A stretch of 64,000 bases of DNA. Origin: Reclinomonas americana ATCC 50394 (lineage: Eukaryota > Jakobida > Jakobea > Jakobida). Each line of letters begins with the position of its first letter. Position 1 is the stretch's first letter. Below the pieces are notes generated by a model, which did not search any database, was not told the DNA's origin, and was given only the letters and a program-made list of their open reading frames with translations. Both the position numbers and the translations under genes were made by a program. This document shows positions 1-12,866 of the stretch, one piece after another. Location: positions 154,265-218,264 of the forward strand of contig PS015187.1 of NCBI GenBank assembly GCA_048213135.1. Reading direction: 5' to 3'.

Positions 1-37
1 CATGTCTTGATGCTTTTCTGACTTCTTGGCTTGGTAG

Positions 38-3000
38 GTACATGGCGCCAGAGGTTATGAACGCGGAGGTGAGAAAATTCGTACTCGTATTATCTGCTTT
101 CCCGACTTGATTTCAGTGCATCTGTAGCCGTATGACCTGTCATGCGACATTCACTCCATGGCGATGATCATTTGGGTTATTTTTGCGAATGAGCTGCCTT
201 TTGCTGGACTCGCACCGCTGCAGGTAACTTTCACAGTTCTCTTTAACCGCGGTCGTTTATTGACGAAGCGTTAGATGGCGCGGCGTATTGATCGTGGAGA
301 GCGTCCGCCCGTAACATCGATTCCTGCGGAGCTTCGTGACATCGTTGCTCGCTGCTGGGTGTGTAGCACGAGTTGCCCTCTTCCAGCTGTCAGATTATTC
401 ATTCGTGCTCTGTCGCCTCAGGCACCGACGCCGGCGGATCGTCCGTCAAGTGTCGATTTGCTTGCTGGCCTGCTGCAGGTCCGACAGCTGTGGGTGCAAC
501 CTGCTGTGGAGGACGGGGATCGTGGTCGCGAAAATGCAGGTTCGCGGATGCGTGCGCAAGATTTGGCCGCTGCTATGGAGCAACAACTGCGCGTGCAAGA
601 AGAAGCTGCCGCCAGTGCAGCGAGGCTTCGTCAACATGAGGAGCAGCTCCAACTCCGTGAGCAACAGTTCCAACAACAGCTAATTGCAGAAGAGCAGCGC
701 CGCCAACAGGAAGCGGATGCCCTACGCCGACGGGAGGAAGAGCTGCGACGCCGAGAACAGCAGGTAGCCGCTGCTGAACAGGCGAGGCTCGCTCAGCAGG
801 AAGCGGATGCGCTTCGACAACGGCAGGAAGCAGAAGCGCTTCGGCGTAGAGAGGAAGCCGCTGCACGTGCGGAAGAGGAGCGCTGGCAGCGAGAAGCAGA
901 GGCCACACGCCAGCGACAGGTGCAAGAGGCCGCTGCTCGTGCGGAAGAACAACGCCGCCAGCAGGAAAAAGTTGCCCGTCATCCGGTCTGTGCTGTCTGC
1001 GCTTTTGTTCAATCTGTTGATACAGTATTACTCATGTGCGGATCACAGTTGTGCAAGAGATGCGGCCAGCCAGCGGTTCCAGGTCAGAAATGCATGCACC
1101 ACACAGGAGTTGCGTTATGCGCATCTTTCAATTTCCCTGTTGGGCNNNNNNNNNNNNNNNNNNNNCTGCCGCGAGAGTTCATCTTTCCCATTGTCGACAT
1201 GGCCATGGGTGAACATCATGTTGTATTCCTCGCCGGTCAGTCACGTTCTCCATCCACTCTTCCTCTCTCTGTGTGTGAGAGGCTTATTCCGAGTGAGAGG
1301 CGCAGACTGTAAGCGCAACGTGTTTGGCATTGGGAATGGATCACGCGGGCAGCTTGGTGTCGGAGGCTTCCCACTCGAGGCCTTTCAGGACGCACAAAGG
1401 TCTCCCTTTTCTCTCCATCTCACCCCCTCCTTCTCCTTCTCTCTCTCTGATCACTCCCTTGCCTCGCAGAGCATTTCTGCTGGAGCGCATCCGCTTTGTC
1501 AAGGTGGCCTGCGGAACGCACCACACAGTGTGTCTGAGCGAGCTCGGTGGTGTGTACAGCTGCGGCGACAATAGCCGTGGTCAGCTTGGTCATGGGAACT
1601 TGGAGGATCTGGGAGTGCTGCGGCCGGTGACCGAGCTGCAGGAACAGGAAGTGCGCATGACGGCGGTGTACTGTGGCCCCAAGTTCACCGTGGCCATTGA
1701 TCGTGCGTCACTGTGTGTGTATGTATGGCCCAAGTGTTTCTTGTCGCTGAGGAGAGTGGCTGGCGGTAGAGAGCGGAATGCTGTGGGGCTTTGGCGACAC
1801 CGAGTACCGGCATGTGTATGTGGAGGAGCAGACGCCGTCACACTTGTTGTCGCGACCACGGCGACTCGATACGAGTCGCTACGTCGAGTCTCCGTTCCTG
1901 CAGGTGGCCTTTTCCGAGGCCATGGCCGTGGGTCTCACGGCCGACGGCAATGTGTGGGTGTGGGGCACGAATTCCAAAGGAGGCGTGCTGCCGCCCACCC
2001 GCTTGTCACAGTGCCGTGATCTGCAACTGGTGCAGCTCGTGGCTGGCGAGTCGCACTTTGTTGGATTGACCAGTTGTGTGTTCATGTCGCGTCGCCCGTG
2101 CTCACCCTTGCACTCATTGACGACCCGCAGAATCCGGCACGGTGGTGGTGTGGGGCGAGAGCCAGCGTGGTGCTCTCGGGCACGAATCGGATCCCGCAGT
2201 GCGCCATCCGTCGTACACCAAGCGACCGACGCCCACCGAGGTGGATGGCCTCCCTCACCCGGCCGCCATGATTGGCGCCGGTGGCTCGGTCACCTGGGCG
2301 CTGCTCTGTGCGTCGCCGTGCCTTTTTAGTTTGCAGTTCTTACACACACACACTAACTCCTGTACACAGCCGACGGAACGTTGTGGTGGTGGGGAGCAGC
2401 TGGCGATGGCACACCGTTTACGAATTTCGCCCCCGTGTCTGCCCGGCCACCGCTCGAGTTGTCACCGATGGCCGACGTACAAGTGATGCGGACATACGGC
2501 TCGTGCATTCTGTTTGCTGTCGGTGCTCCGTTTTCGTGTTCGTGCACCGCTGCGCGTGATCCGTGGACAGAAATCAATGTTGCGCGCACGTTTGTGCTTG
2601 TGCCTCCCCCGCTGTGCGCTGCGTTGCTCACCGCCCTGCGTAGGATGAGAGTGCCGGAGGGCCGGGTGCGTCACTCGAAGCAACCCTCGAGCGACTCGGC
2701 CTGCCGGACCTGCGCAAGGCCGCAGGAGCCCCGCGCTGGCCCAACATGGAAGACGCTGATGATGATAGCTGGATGTTGCCTCAGGTGCGCTCGATTCGCG
2801 TGTGTGTGTGTGTGTGTCTGTGACTCGGCCTCCACGCGCCACTCACGACTCCATTGCAGGACGGCACGCCTGCACCAACTCGCCTGCAGCGCGAGGCACC
2901 GTCAGAACCCGTGGATACCGACATGGCCATGACGGAAGATGAGGCGGCGCAGTACCGTTCGCCACATGAGGTGCGTACCGTGCACTGTGGCGTCAAAACC

Positions 3001-6000
3001 CCCGACATTTCCATTCACAAGCTGCTGTGGTGTGCGCGTAGTTTGCACGGCAGCAGCCGTACTCGGACGACTTTATGGAGACCGATGACCCTTTTGCTCT
3101 CAAGCCGTTCCGATTGCACGAAGAGGGAGCGAGTGGCAGTGCTGCTGCTGCTGTTGGTGCAGGAGGACCGTTTGCCTCCGCTGCTGCACCGTCGCCGGAA
3201 ATTCAGCAGCAGCTATTGCAATTACAACAGATGCAGATGCTGGCGGCGCAGTTCTTCCCCCGTGATGCTCACGGCCAGCTGATGCCACCACCTGGTATGA
3301 CGGCCGAGCAGTTCGCCTTGTTCTTCCGGCCACCGGTAATACACGATCCCGTCACCGGTGCACCGGTGCCATTGTCGGCGGCCTCTATGCATTCACTCGG
3401 CGGCGCGGCCGCACAGTATCCGCAGGTACAGTTCTCCCATATTGTGTGCGGTTGTGATGAATGGATGCATGACTTGCACTGTCGCAGATGCTCGGCACAC
3501 CCGGCTTGTCACCCATCCCGCCACACTCGGTTGCGTGCACCGCCAGAGCGCATGTGTGTGTGTTTGTTTGCGCGCCACACAGTTTGATGCTCATCTGTCT
3601 TTCCACGCAGGCGGCATCGGCGGCATCGGCGGCATCTGCTGTCATGGCGTTGCAGGTTTGGCGCACGAAGAGTGTGGTGAGAAGCAAACATTGTCAGTCG
3701 CCTCACCCCTCCGTATCGTAGCAATCGATGATGAACTCGGCCGCCAGCGGATCGCCCGCCGCTGCATTCGGTGCGATGGACTCGCCTGCCAGTCTCGCTG
3801 GTAGTGTGGCAACGGGTGCGACGGGCGCACTGGCACCTCTGCCAGGCGCTCCCTCAATGTCACCTGGAGCGACGTCGGCGGCCGCGAGTGGTGGCAGTGG
3901 CGGCGGTGCGCACGTGCCACCGATGGCGGCAGCGTCGTCACGACAGCATGCCATTGGCGGACACTTCATGTCGCTGGCCAGCAGTCGAAGTATTCCGACC
4001 GAGGCTGCCGGCGCGTCGATGGCCGGCAGTATGCCCGGCTCGCCGCACTCGGTGGCCAGCGGACCCTTCAAACCCATCGAGTTCGATCCCAACTCGTTGC
4101 AGAGTGCCGCCGATCAAGCGTACGTCACGAACTCTCCTTCTCCTCTTCCTCACTTGCCATTCACACTCCGGCCGTATTTGCGTCACAGTGCCGCGGAAGT
4201 TGAACTTCGTCGACAGATGGAGGATCACGAAGCGCGCAAGCGCAAGTTGGAGGAGGCTGCAGATCTCGACCGCACGGAACAGCAGCAACTGGAGGACCGA
4301 AAATGGAAGCGTGAGATGGAGGACATGCAACGAGAAAAGGAGCTCGCTCAACGCAAGGCCGCTGCCGAAGAGGAGGCTGCGCGCGCCGATCAAGAACGCA
4401 ATCGCCTGCGCGATGAGGAGGACCGCAAATTGGCTGCTGCGTTGGAGGAGAAGAAGCGCATGCTGGCTGCCGAAGATGCGCGACTGGCCGACGAGTTGCG
4501 CAAGAAACGAGAGGCCGAAGAGCAGGCGCTGGCCGCTCGTACGGCGCAAATGAGTGCCGCCGAGGAGGCGCAACTGCGTGCAGAGATGGCGCGGCGGCGA
4601 GAGGAGGAAGACAGGCTGGAGCGCGAGCGCCGTGAGCAACTGAAACGGCAAGCCGAAGAAGAGGAGGCACGAGTGCTCGCCGAGGCCGCTCGGCGCCGTG
4701 AGGAGGAGGATCGCGCAATCCGTGAAGAGGCGGAGCGGAAACGACAAGAGCTGTTGCAGCGTGAGAAGGCCGAGGAGGAGGAGCGGCGTCGTGTGCGGGC
4801 CGAGCAGGATGCGGCTGAGGAGGCAGAGCGTGCGGCGCGGAGACAGGCCGCCGATGGTGAGTGAGCCTGTGCCTTTTCGTGTCTTTTCGTGCGATGTGTT
4901 GCTGACACCCGACGATTGTTTCGACTCGCACAGAGGCGGAGGCAACACTGGCACGGGAGCGCGAAGAAAAGAGGCGATCAGAGGATGCGGCTCTGGAGGC
5001 CGAGCGCGCTCGCCGCAAGGCTGAACTTGAGGAGAACGAGCAGCGAACGGAGGAAGAGCGCGCTGCAAAGCGGGCGCTTGACGACAAAATGGAAGCGGAG
5101 GAGCGCGAGCGCCGCAAGAAGCAGCTGGAGGAGGAGGAGAAGGCTACACGCGCGAAGCGCGAGAAGGAGCTGGAGGACGCGCGACTGCGTGAAATCGAGG
5201 AGCGGAAGCGGCGACAGGAGCAGGACGAGGCCGAACGAAAGGCCCGCGCCGAGTTGGAGGAGCTGGAGAAGGCGCAGCGGTCGCAAAAGGCCGAGGAAGA
5301 TCGCCGTTGCGTTCATGCACCGCCTCGCATCCACGCTACCTGCCTTGTTTACCTCTTGTTTTGCAGTGGAAAGAGAACGGGAGGAGCGTGCAGAGCGTGC
5401 GAGGCGTGTGGCGGAGGATGAGGAGCAGCGACGAAAGTTACGCGAGGCCAAAGAGGAGAAAACTCGTCGACTACTGGAGGGTGCACGCGAACCGTCCAAA
5501 GCTGTGGCCTCGATGGCACCACCACCTCCCGGATCGCTATACATGTGGTTCTTTGGCGAAGACTTGTCGCTGTCACAGGATGCGCGTGCACCTGCGTTGT
5601 GCGAGCCGAAACAGCTCATGGGTTCCGACTACAATGTGGTGTTGGCGGCGGCTGGTCCGCGGTTCATGGCGCTGGTGACGGACTTGGGTCACTTGCTGAC
5701 GTGGGGACGCGGTGACTGCTCGTGTCTCGGACATGCCACCACGAATGACATTTTGGGACCGGCACGTGTGCAGTTTGATGGTGTTCCACCGCCGTCGCCG
5801 CGTAGCTTGGAGCGCTCACAAGACGATGTGTTTGGCGACGAGAAGTTTGGAAAGCGGACGGTGGCGCCGGTGAACACTTCGCGCGTGCCGCATGTGATTG
5901 ACGTATCGTGTGGATCGTCACACATTGTGTGCGTGGACAGTAACGGTTATGTGTACTCGTGGGGCAAGGGTGACAATGGTGAGCTTGGACTCGGGATTGG

Positions 6001-8220
6001 ATCGCTGTTGGTGCCGACTCCGCGTCGAGTGACATTTCCCCCTCTGTCGGGTGTGCGACCGCGCATGAAAATGGTGGCGTGCGGCTGGAATCACACTGTG
6101 GTGGTGTCAGATCGCAACGAGGTGTGGACATGGGGTCTTGGCAAGTTTGGTTCTCTCGGCAACGGTGCCACGCGCAATGCCTACGATCCGCTTCGCATCA
6201 CACTCTTTGAGGAGGGCGACGAGGGCGTGATTGTCGACGTTCGTTGCGGCCGCAACCACGTGCTCGTACTCACCGGTTTGTCGGTTATCGTGGTCGTATA
6301 TGGTCACAGCTTTCTCTGAAAAATGTGTGTACGTTTGGCAGAGGACGGCCGTGTGTTTGCCTGGGGTCACAATTCGAACGGCCAGATTGGCCTCTCCGTG
6401 CCACCAGGTGGCAATACGCCAGGCCCGCCAGACGGCAGTGGCACACCTGCGCCGCCACCATCTGCAGTGCGTCTCTCTCTTCGCATCCATGCACTTCGTG
6501 TTGGCTGACCCTTTTGCACCCGCTGCAGGCCGCCACCGCCGCCATGCCAGCGCAGTACAATTCACCCATCCAGTTGCACTTTTTCCGCGGCAAGCACGTA
6601 TGCGGCATTGCTGCGGGATCACAACACTCGGTCGCACTCAACGGTGGAGTTGGCATCGCTTCTCGCCCCTTGTCGTCGCTCTCTACTCACTGTCGAGTGC
6701 AGTGTATGGTGACGTGTTTGCGTGGGGCTACGGAAACAGCGGACGTCTTGGTCTCGGCGACTCCAAGGACCGCAGCCAACCGACTCCCGTCCCCTTCCCG
6801 ACTGGTGAGCGCGTCATTCGCGTGTCGTCGGGCCCAAGTGCATTTCACACACTGGCCGTGAGCGAGTCGGGCCGCGTGTACTCGTGGGGCAATGGTGCAT
6901 TTGGACAGCTGGGCCAAGGCGACAGTTTCAATGTCAAGATCCCTGCAGTCGTCGACGCGCTGCCAGCCAACATTCTCGTCAGCACCTTTGCGTGCGGACA
7001 GCGAGTGACGTTTGCGGCACAAAGTTGCGTGCCTTGCATTATCACATCGACACTCGTCTGCAGCTTACCGTGCAATGTACTTGGCAGGTCTGCACGGTGG
7101 TCAACCGAACCCCGCCGCCTCCATGGACACGGGTCGCTCCACGCGGCGCACATCGGCCTTCCTTCTCGACGATTCGTACTCGTATGCCACCGCACGATCC
7201 GTCATGTCGCCGCAGTCGGCCACGACGCCTCGTGCGGGAGTCATTGAGAAGGAATTCGAGTACACGATGAGGAAGCTGGAGGTGAGCACATACTGTGTAC
7301 AACTGTGGTGATTCTGCAGACATGGTTGCCCTGACTTGTCGATGCGGCAGGAAACACGGCGTGCGCTGGAGGATGCGCTGACAAAGAACACGGTGCTTGA
7401 GCAAGAACACAATCAGTTGCACTCTCGCGACCTCGACGAACTGTCGCACAAGGAACTGGAGCGCATCGAGCAGGTGCACTTTGAGGGACTGGTGGAGGTG
7501 GCCAAGAAGAAGGTTTGTATCGCTGTGCTTCTCTCGTCATCCCGGAGGGTTGATTCTTACTGGGCGTGCAGACGGACAAGTACATGGAGCTCATCAAGCG
7601 CAAGGAGGAGGGTCTCAAGGCCGAAGTGGAGGACCGCTACGCCAAGCTGTCGGAGGTGCTAAAGCAGCGAGAACGCAAGCTGCACGGCGAATTCAACAAG
7701 GCGCGCAAGCTCCACGAGGAACTGAATGTTCTGGTCAAGGACCGGAAGCGCGAGTTGCAGGTACGGCTCGTTGCCCGTGTCGCCTTTTGCGATTCGACGC
7801 ATCATCGTTCCCTAACTGTATGCACAGCTTCAAATCGAGCGCCTCGACCGCAAGTACGTGGCCGACGACGCTGTGGCACGGCAGGAAAAGGAGATTGCCG
7901 AACTGCGGCGTGCGATGGTGGAGGTGAGTGCGCCAGACTTCATCTTGCTTGGTGTGCTTCGACACACTCAACCTGCGTCGCAGATGGAGCCGGAGACGCT
8001 GCGAATGGAAAAGGAGGTGGTGGAGAAGCGCAAAGAGAGCAAGCGGCGTGAACGCCTGCTTGTGCGCATGCAGGATATGTATGCCTACTACCACGAGCGC
8101 GTCTCCGAGATGGCCGGCATCAATGCACCAGAGACGCCAGTGCCGACGCAGATGAACAAGTTTGTCGAATGGTTCCCCAAGCATTTCAAGAAATTCCGCA
8201 CCCAGTTTCGTGTGCAGTAG
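38..8220 (+). CDS. Protein kinase / coiled-coil / RCC1-repeat giant (5' partial)
   Basis: Multi-exon gene whose 5' end lies outside the window. The first exons give a kinase C-lobe: YMAPEVMNAE (about 39-66), then PYDLSCDIHSMAMIIW...ELPFAG (about 137-222), then RPPVTSIPAELRDIVARCW (about 275-358), joined to APTPADRPSSVDLLAGL after an intron ending near 420. This matches the APE, DxxS and RCW..RP motifs of TKL-type kinases. A Glu/Gln/Arg coiled coil follows (about 540-965), then Cys pairs (HPVCAVC, CKRCG). After a 20-N gap come RCC1 blades (VFGIGNGSRGQLG, VYSCGDNSRGQLGHG, VVVWGESQRGALGHE). Next are Ala/Gly/Pro-rich linkers (about 2.7-4.1 kb), a second long coiled coil (4.2-5.5 kb), a second RCC1 propeller (5.5-7.0 kb: LLTWGRGDCSCLGH, VYSWGKGDNGELGLG, VFAWGYGNSGRLGLG) and a C-terminal coiled coil ending FRTQFRVQ, stop at 8218-8220. 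Frame continuity from 2.1 to 8.2 kb is good. Fusion of kinase and first RCC1 block across the gap is inferred; two adjacent genes remain possible. Confidence 0.72.
1146..1165. other. Assembly gap (20 N)
   Basis: Twenty undetermined bases between the zinc-finger-like exon and the first RCC1 exon. The length is probably a placeholder, so frame across it cannot be used as evidence. Confidence 0.99.
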
Positions 8221-8274
8221 TCCTGTCTGCCCCATGTCTCGCGTCCCCTCACCGTTTCATGCACACACAGCAAA

Positions 8275-8802
8275 ATGTCGCGCAAGGCCTTTGCCGATTT
8301 CAAAGAGTCGGCTCTTGGCAAGATCCGCGAGGCCAAGCAGCGCGCTGCTACCGCAGCCGCTGCAGCTGCCGAGTCCGCCCGTAGCGAGGGTCTGCTGTCA
8401 CCTGTTTCCGCACCGGATGGCATGGCTTCGCCGCCGCCGCACCCCTCCGGTTCACCTTCGCCCGTTCCCAGCGGAGCATCGCCTGCCTCGAGTGGGCGCG
8501 AGGATCGTCGTCGACGTCGACAGGCCGCCATGTCCATGGACGTGGTGGAAGATGCTGACCGCCTCACACGCTCCACAGCCAGCCCAAGTCCCGGACCCAA
8601 CGACAGTGCACGTGACATTGCGGCGTCGCCCGTGCCCATTGCTGGCCGACGCAGTTCATTACCACGCTCGTCCTCGGTGGCCGACTCGGCCGGATCACCA
8701 TCGTCGCCGACCGGAGCGCGTCGTGGTGAGCTGAGCCCGGTGCCGGCAGGATCTAGTCGTCGTGCACTAATATCACCCAAATCCCCACCACGGAAAAAGT
8801 GA
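8275..8802 (+). CDS. Small Ser/Pro/Ala-rich protein of unknown function
   Basis: Single open frame of 175 codons starting MSRKAFADFKESALGKIREA, with a favourable AAA before the ATG. The first 45 residues look helical and Ala-rich. The rest is a low-complexity Ser/Pro/Arg tail with many SP and SSP pairs, typical of a disordered, phosphorylatable region. It ends SPKSPPRKK. The ATG lies 54 bp after the stop of the RCC1/kinase gene on the same strand. A splice joining the two was tested by eye and does not keep frame, so it is called as a separate gene. It is convergent with the cullin gene, 27 bp away. No family recognised. Confidence 0.5.
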   Translation: MSRKAFADFKESALGKIREAKQRAATAAAAAAESARSEGLLSPVSAPDGMASPPPHPSGSPSPVPSGASPASSGREDRRRRRQAAMSMDVVEDADRLTRSTASPSPGPNDSARDIAASPVPIAGRRSSLPRSSSVADSAGSPSSPTGARRGELSPVPAGSSRRALISPKSPPRKK

Positions 8803-8829
8803 TTCGTGCACTTAATGAATATCGACTTT

Positions 8830-11800
8830 TTAAGTCATGTATTCGTACACGACGGGGCCCGGGCCAGGCCTTCGCTGCAGGTACTCTTTGGTGATGAGCA
8901 CTGCAATTTGCTCGGCTATCTTGGTCGCCGCGGGCAAGAATTGTGATCGAAGCTGTGCAATCGGTCAAACCCTGCTCCACACTGTTCAGCATCAACTCTC
9001 TGCACGCAACAGTCTCAATCACGGCGAGCACGAGTTCCTTGTGTTCCAACTGGCGTCGTGCTTTCATCACACGGACAATGGCGGCTTGAATCTGCGCGAG
9101 TAACAGCTGTCGGCGAGTGCCTCTCACTTGCTTGCCATGCGTCGATCGTGAACGTAACAATGTACTTGCGCCGCTCCTCAGTTCGCTTATGTACCTCGGC
9201 GTTGGCCGAGTCGAAGGCAATCTTGCGCTTGATGGACAGCGTCTGCTTGTCCTTTTTCTTGGAGGTGTATGCCGAGTTGACAGCGAGGCGATCTTGCAAG
9301 CGATTCGCCTGCACCGGTGCCACAAGAAGGTCAGCATGCAGACTGTGCACAGCGACACATGCGGCAACGAACCCCAGGTGCGGTGTCGACCACCACCAAC
9401 AACTTGGCTCTGCACAGGAACTTGACAAACATGTTGAAGAGAGTGGCGTCCAGTAGGCCACTCTCTCGGAACACATCGTCCGCGCTGTAAACAGGAGGAG
9501 AAGTGTCACACAAAAAAGCTGAACTCGCACACACCAGTTTCTGACATGGGAGAGACTCACAGCATCGGTACGTCCTCTTCGACGCGCTCAAACGGCAACA
9601 ACACGCTCAACAGTTGCGGTGTCATGACAAAGACATATGTCTTGCGCATATCCAGACGCGGCATGAAGGCGACTTCCACGGTGCCGCGCGACGACAAGAA
9701 GTGCAGCATGCGGCCATTGTGATTTGCCGCATACATTCGGTCAAACTCATTTCTGCTGTTCTCCATCGGCACCGAACACAGCACACTGCCATGCGCGACA
9801 GATTAGCACAAAACACAATCAGTGGCGACACATACGAGGGAAGTGCGTACCGTGAGGTTTCCACCTCGCGCGGCCACAGCGAACGCTCAATGACAATGAC
9901 GGTGAGATCGACCAGCGCACGACTCTGCAACACGACACGTCGGTGACACAGGAGACGCAAGTCGCACGTCACCGCCCAGTACCTTGTCTTTTCGCATGAG
10001 TTTCTTCAGCTCGTCTCCTTCTGCCTTGCCGCGAACAACGTCGTGGAACAACTTGCGGATCTTGTCCGCGAAGCTGGGCCCAAAGGTCATCTTTGGTGCT
10101 CACGGGGTCAGCACCTCGTCACACACACAAAAAAGGAGCACACGAAAACTGCATACCGTCAGCTGATTCACCGCCATCGCCTCGTTGTCCATATTTGCGC
10201 CACGTTCCACGATGCGATCGGCCAGTTGTCGGCGATAAAACTCTTCAAACACATCGCGATCGTCGAGGTGCTCCAGAAACTGGAACGCGGCTGTCACACG
10301 TGGATACGCCATCTGTCGCACGCACGGGGATCAGAGAAGAGGAAATAGGGAACAACCCCGGAGCAGCCACGACCCAACCTCGTACGCTGGATCCTTCTCC
10401 CGCGTGCTCAGTTGCAAGTGCATGTAATGCGCCAGGTACTGCGAGGCGGCTGCGCTGAAGCGGCTCAAAATCTCCTTCAGCATCTCAAGTTCCAACTCTT
10501 CGTACTCTGGCCGGCGGAGCGCATCCTTGCACAGTACACGCTGATTCTCGTGGTATTCAAGCAATGCCTGTCGGCGATATCAACGACATGAGAAACTGGA
10601 ATGCCGTCGTTCGTGCCACTGCTTGGTTACACGCACCTCCACAAAGGCTGTTGCTTGTGCTTCGCCTTCAGCGGCGTCCACGCGCGCCGCCACTGCCGGA
10701 CCCGCCACTTCTTCCAGGAACTGCTGGTACATCTGTTGGGCCATTGCAGCGCCGTTGGGAATACTGCGGTCCGGTGTGGGACAATAAAAAAATGAGCAGA
10801 CCAGACTTGAACAACAGACACGGCACGACATGCACGCACGTCTCCAGCAGACGGACGAGTTCACCGAGAGGGCCACACTGGCGAGTGTGCATGAGGAAGA
10901 AGATGCCCGTGTCCATCTGTGTGCGACGGTGAGTCGCAGCATATCATTGGCACAACACACGACGCACTGCGGCGCCGCAACTGTCTTGAGTGTATCCAAG
11001 TGCTGCACCAGCAGCTCGTCAATCAGGATGTGGAGCACTTTCGGTACGGTGTCTCTTTGGAAGCTGCGCGTGGCGAACGTGCTCTCGCTTCTCTGGCGCT
11101 TCGACACCCATTCCACGTACCGCACGGCATCGCAGCTGCCCAGCATCTCCTGCGACATGCGTCTGTACGAATGCCGTGCATCCTCCAGCATTGGCGTCTG
11201 CAGCAGCAGCGAGCATGGAAACGGTGGTGTCAACACGCTGACCAGAACGCCACACAGCACTCGTCACGGACCTCGAACAGATCCGTGTAAAAACGCACTC
11301 CGACCTCGCGCAACATCAACAGCACCTGCTGAAACGAGGTCTGATCGGCGATCTCGCCATTGCGCACCGCCAGCACTCGATCCAGCAGCTCCTGCGACAA
11401 GGTGCGAGCCAGCTCATCGCCCAACAGCAGCGTCTCAAAGTGATGCAACCCTGCGCACAAACACATAAGCTCGCTCCCTGGCGATAGATCGATCTGCGAG
11501 AGTCGGATAAGAATGCATGCGCACCGAGAGCATAGACGGGCCGACAATCGCGTTGCGTGCGAACCCACTGGTCATCCTGCACACCAACCCAGCCACATGT
11601 TCAGCGCCTGACAACAACCTCATTGCAACCCGGCAGTCTGTCGACCACTTTACCAAGTACAACAATCCGCCTCGCATGCGCGACAACGAGTCACGATAGC
11701 GCTTCCACATCACCGCCAGTGGCTGCAAATAGCCTGCGCGCTCTGTGGCCAACGACCTCACCACGGCCTCCACTTGTTCCTTCAGGAATTGACTCACGGC

Positions 11801-12048
11801 CTCATACAGCCGCTCGGCTTGTCGATCCACGCACAGCTGTGGCCATGAGAGAGGGTGAGTGGGTGAGTGGAGAGACACACACGAGGCAGAGAGCAGCGAG
11901 AGAGAGGAGAGGAGAGAGATACCATGTACGATGCACGATACAACTCCTCAAAGAGAACGTCGCAGCCTTGTTGCTGGAAGATGCGCTCCCACACGGTATG
12001 CAGCTTTGCAAAGAGCACCTCTGGCTTCTCTCGGCCACGACCTGCCAT
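8830..12048 (-). CDS. Cullin, CUL3-like ubiquitin ligase scaffold
   Basis: Multi-exon minus-strand gene. Proposed start is MAGRGREKPEVLFAKL (12048), followed by FEELYRASYMVSL, which mirrors the FEELYRNAY segment of CUL3. Cullin repeats follow (GYLQPLAVMWKRYRDSL; GLHHFETLLLGDELA), then ARHSYRRMSQEMLG...YVEWVSKRQRSE. The cullin-homology region contains FQFLEHLDDRDVFEEFYRRQLADRI, DLTVIVIERSLWP, NEFDRMYAANHNGRMLHF and the winged-helix B segment. The C-terminus has IQAAIVRVMKARRQLEHKEL, whose Lys in VMK is the neddylation position, and ends ITKEYLQRR...YEYMT with a stop at 8830-8832. Known role: scaffold of cullin-RING E3 ligases; CUL3 uses BTB adaptors. Assignment to CUL3 rather than another cullin rests on the N-terminal resemblance only. 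Introns are about 50-70 bp. Confidence 0.88.
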
Positions 12049-12188
12049 CGCGCTCTCAGAAAAGACAAGAAGCGAAACACGGCCACAGACACGACAAAAG
12101 GACGACACGACGTTTCCCTTTTACTCTCGTACTCTCTATTCGTATGCATGCATGCATGTTGTGTGTATATATAGGCCGCGACAGAGCC

Positions 12189-12815
12189 TCACGAGGTCGA
12201 CTTGAGGAAGTTTCGTGAGCGAATAACGTCGCGATTGTCGAGCTTGAAGAAGCGCTTCTTCTGCTCCAGCGTCATTTGCTGGAATGAGATCGCCCGCAGC
12301 TCCTCCAGAGAGAGCGTCTGCGCCTCCACCAGCGCGCTCAGCCACTCGGGGTACTCGTTGGTCGCCTTCACCGTGGGCACTGTGCGCGTCGAGGCAAAGT
12401 CGAGACCTTTCACTGTGCAAAAGAAAGAGAGAGTGAGAGTGGAGGGGAAAGGGAGAGGGAGAGAAGGGCAAAGGGGGAAGTGAGAGAGTGAGCAAAGAGG
12501 GAGACGAGGGAAGCGCACATTCATGCGTACTCTCACTCTCACTCAACTTGGTGCACCGACAGTCAACGTCTGTGCGCCTCCACTGCCTGCGGCCGCCTGC
12601 GAGCCTCCCGCCTCTCCTCCCGCTGCAGCAGCTGCTGTAGGCTTCTTTGCACCAGCGCCCTTGGGTGCGCCCTTGGCCGCGGGTGCTGCGGCCTTTGCAG
12701 CAGGCGCACCAGCAGCAGCAGCAGCAGCAGGCGCCTTCCCGCCAGCTGCAGGCGCCGCGGCCTTCTCTGCGCGAGCGAGCACAGCAAGAACAGCGCGGCG
12801 CACGTGAGAGCTCAT
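12189..12815 (-). CDS. MRPL54: Mitochondrial large-subunit ribosomal protein mL54
   Basis: Two exons. Exon 1 (about 12815-12546) encodes MSSHVRRAVLAVLARAEKAA followed by an Ala/Lys/Pro-rich stretch, basic and lacking acidic residues at the start as expected of a mitochondrial presequence. A CT-rich intron of about 130 bp ends in TTTTGCACAG. Exon 2 gives MKGLDFASTRTVPTV, NEYPEWLSALVEAQTLSLEEL and RFFKLDNRDVIRSRNFLKS, then stop. The YPEWL, LEEL and R..K..NR..IR..N pattern is diagnostic of the mL54 family. The product is inferred to act in the mitoribosome large subunit. The start codon is only about 50 bp from the divergent ankyrin gene's ATG. Confidence 0.82.
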
Positions 12816-12866
12816 GAGTGCGTGTGTGAGTGTACAATGTGGCTCGCACTCTCTCTGTCAAACAAA
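12816..12866. promoter_or_regulatory. Very short divergent intergenic/promoter region
   Basis: About 51 bp separate the ATG of the mL54 gene (minus) from the ATG of the ankyrin gene (plus). It contains GTGTGTGAGTG and CACTCTCTCTGTC pyrimidine/GT tracts and no TATA-like box. If both start codons are right, promoters and 5' UTRs must overlap or extend into the neighbouring coding sequence. Confidence 0.5.

Noticed and set aside
8215-8290. Splice joining the RCC1/kinase gene to the Ser/Pro-rich frame at 8275
   Set aside because: The only GT-AG pair (GTGTGCAG...CACACAG) does not preserve the downstream frame, and FRVQ-stop is a natural end.
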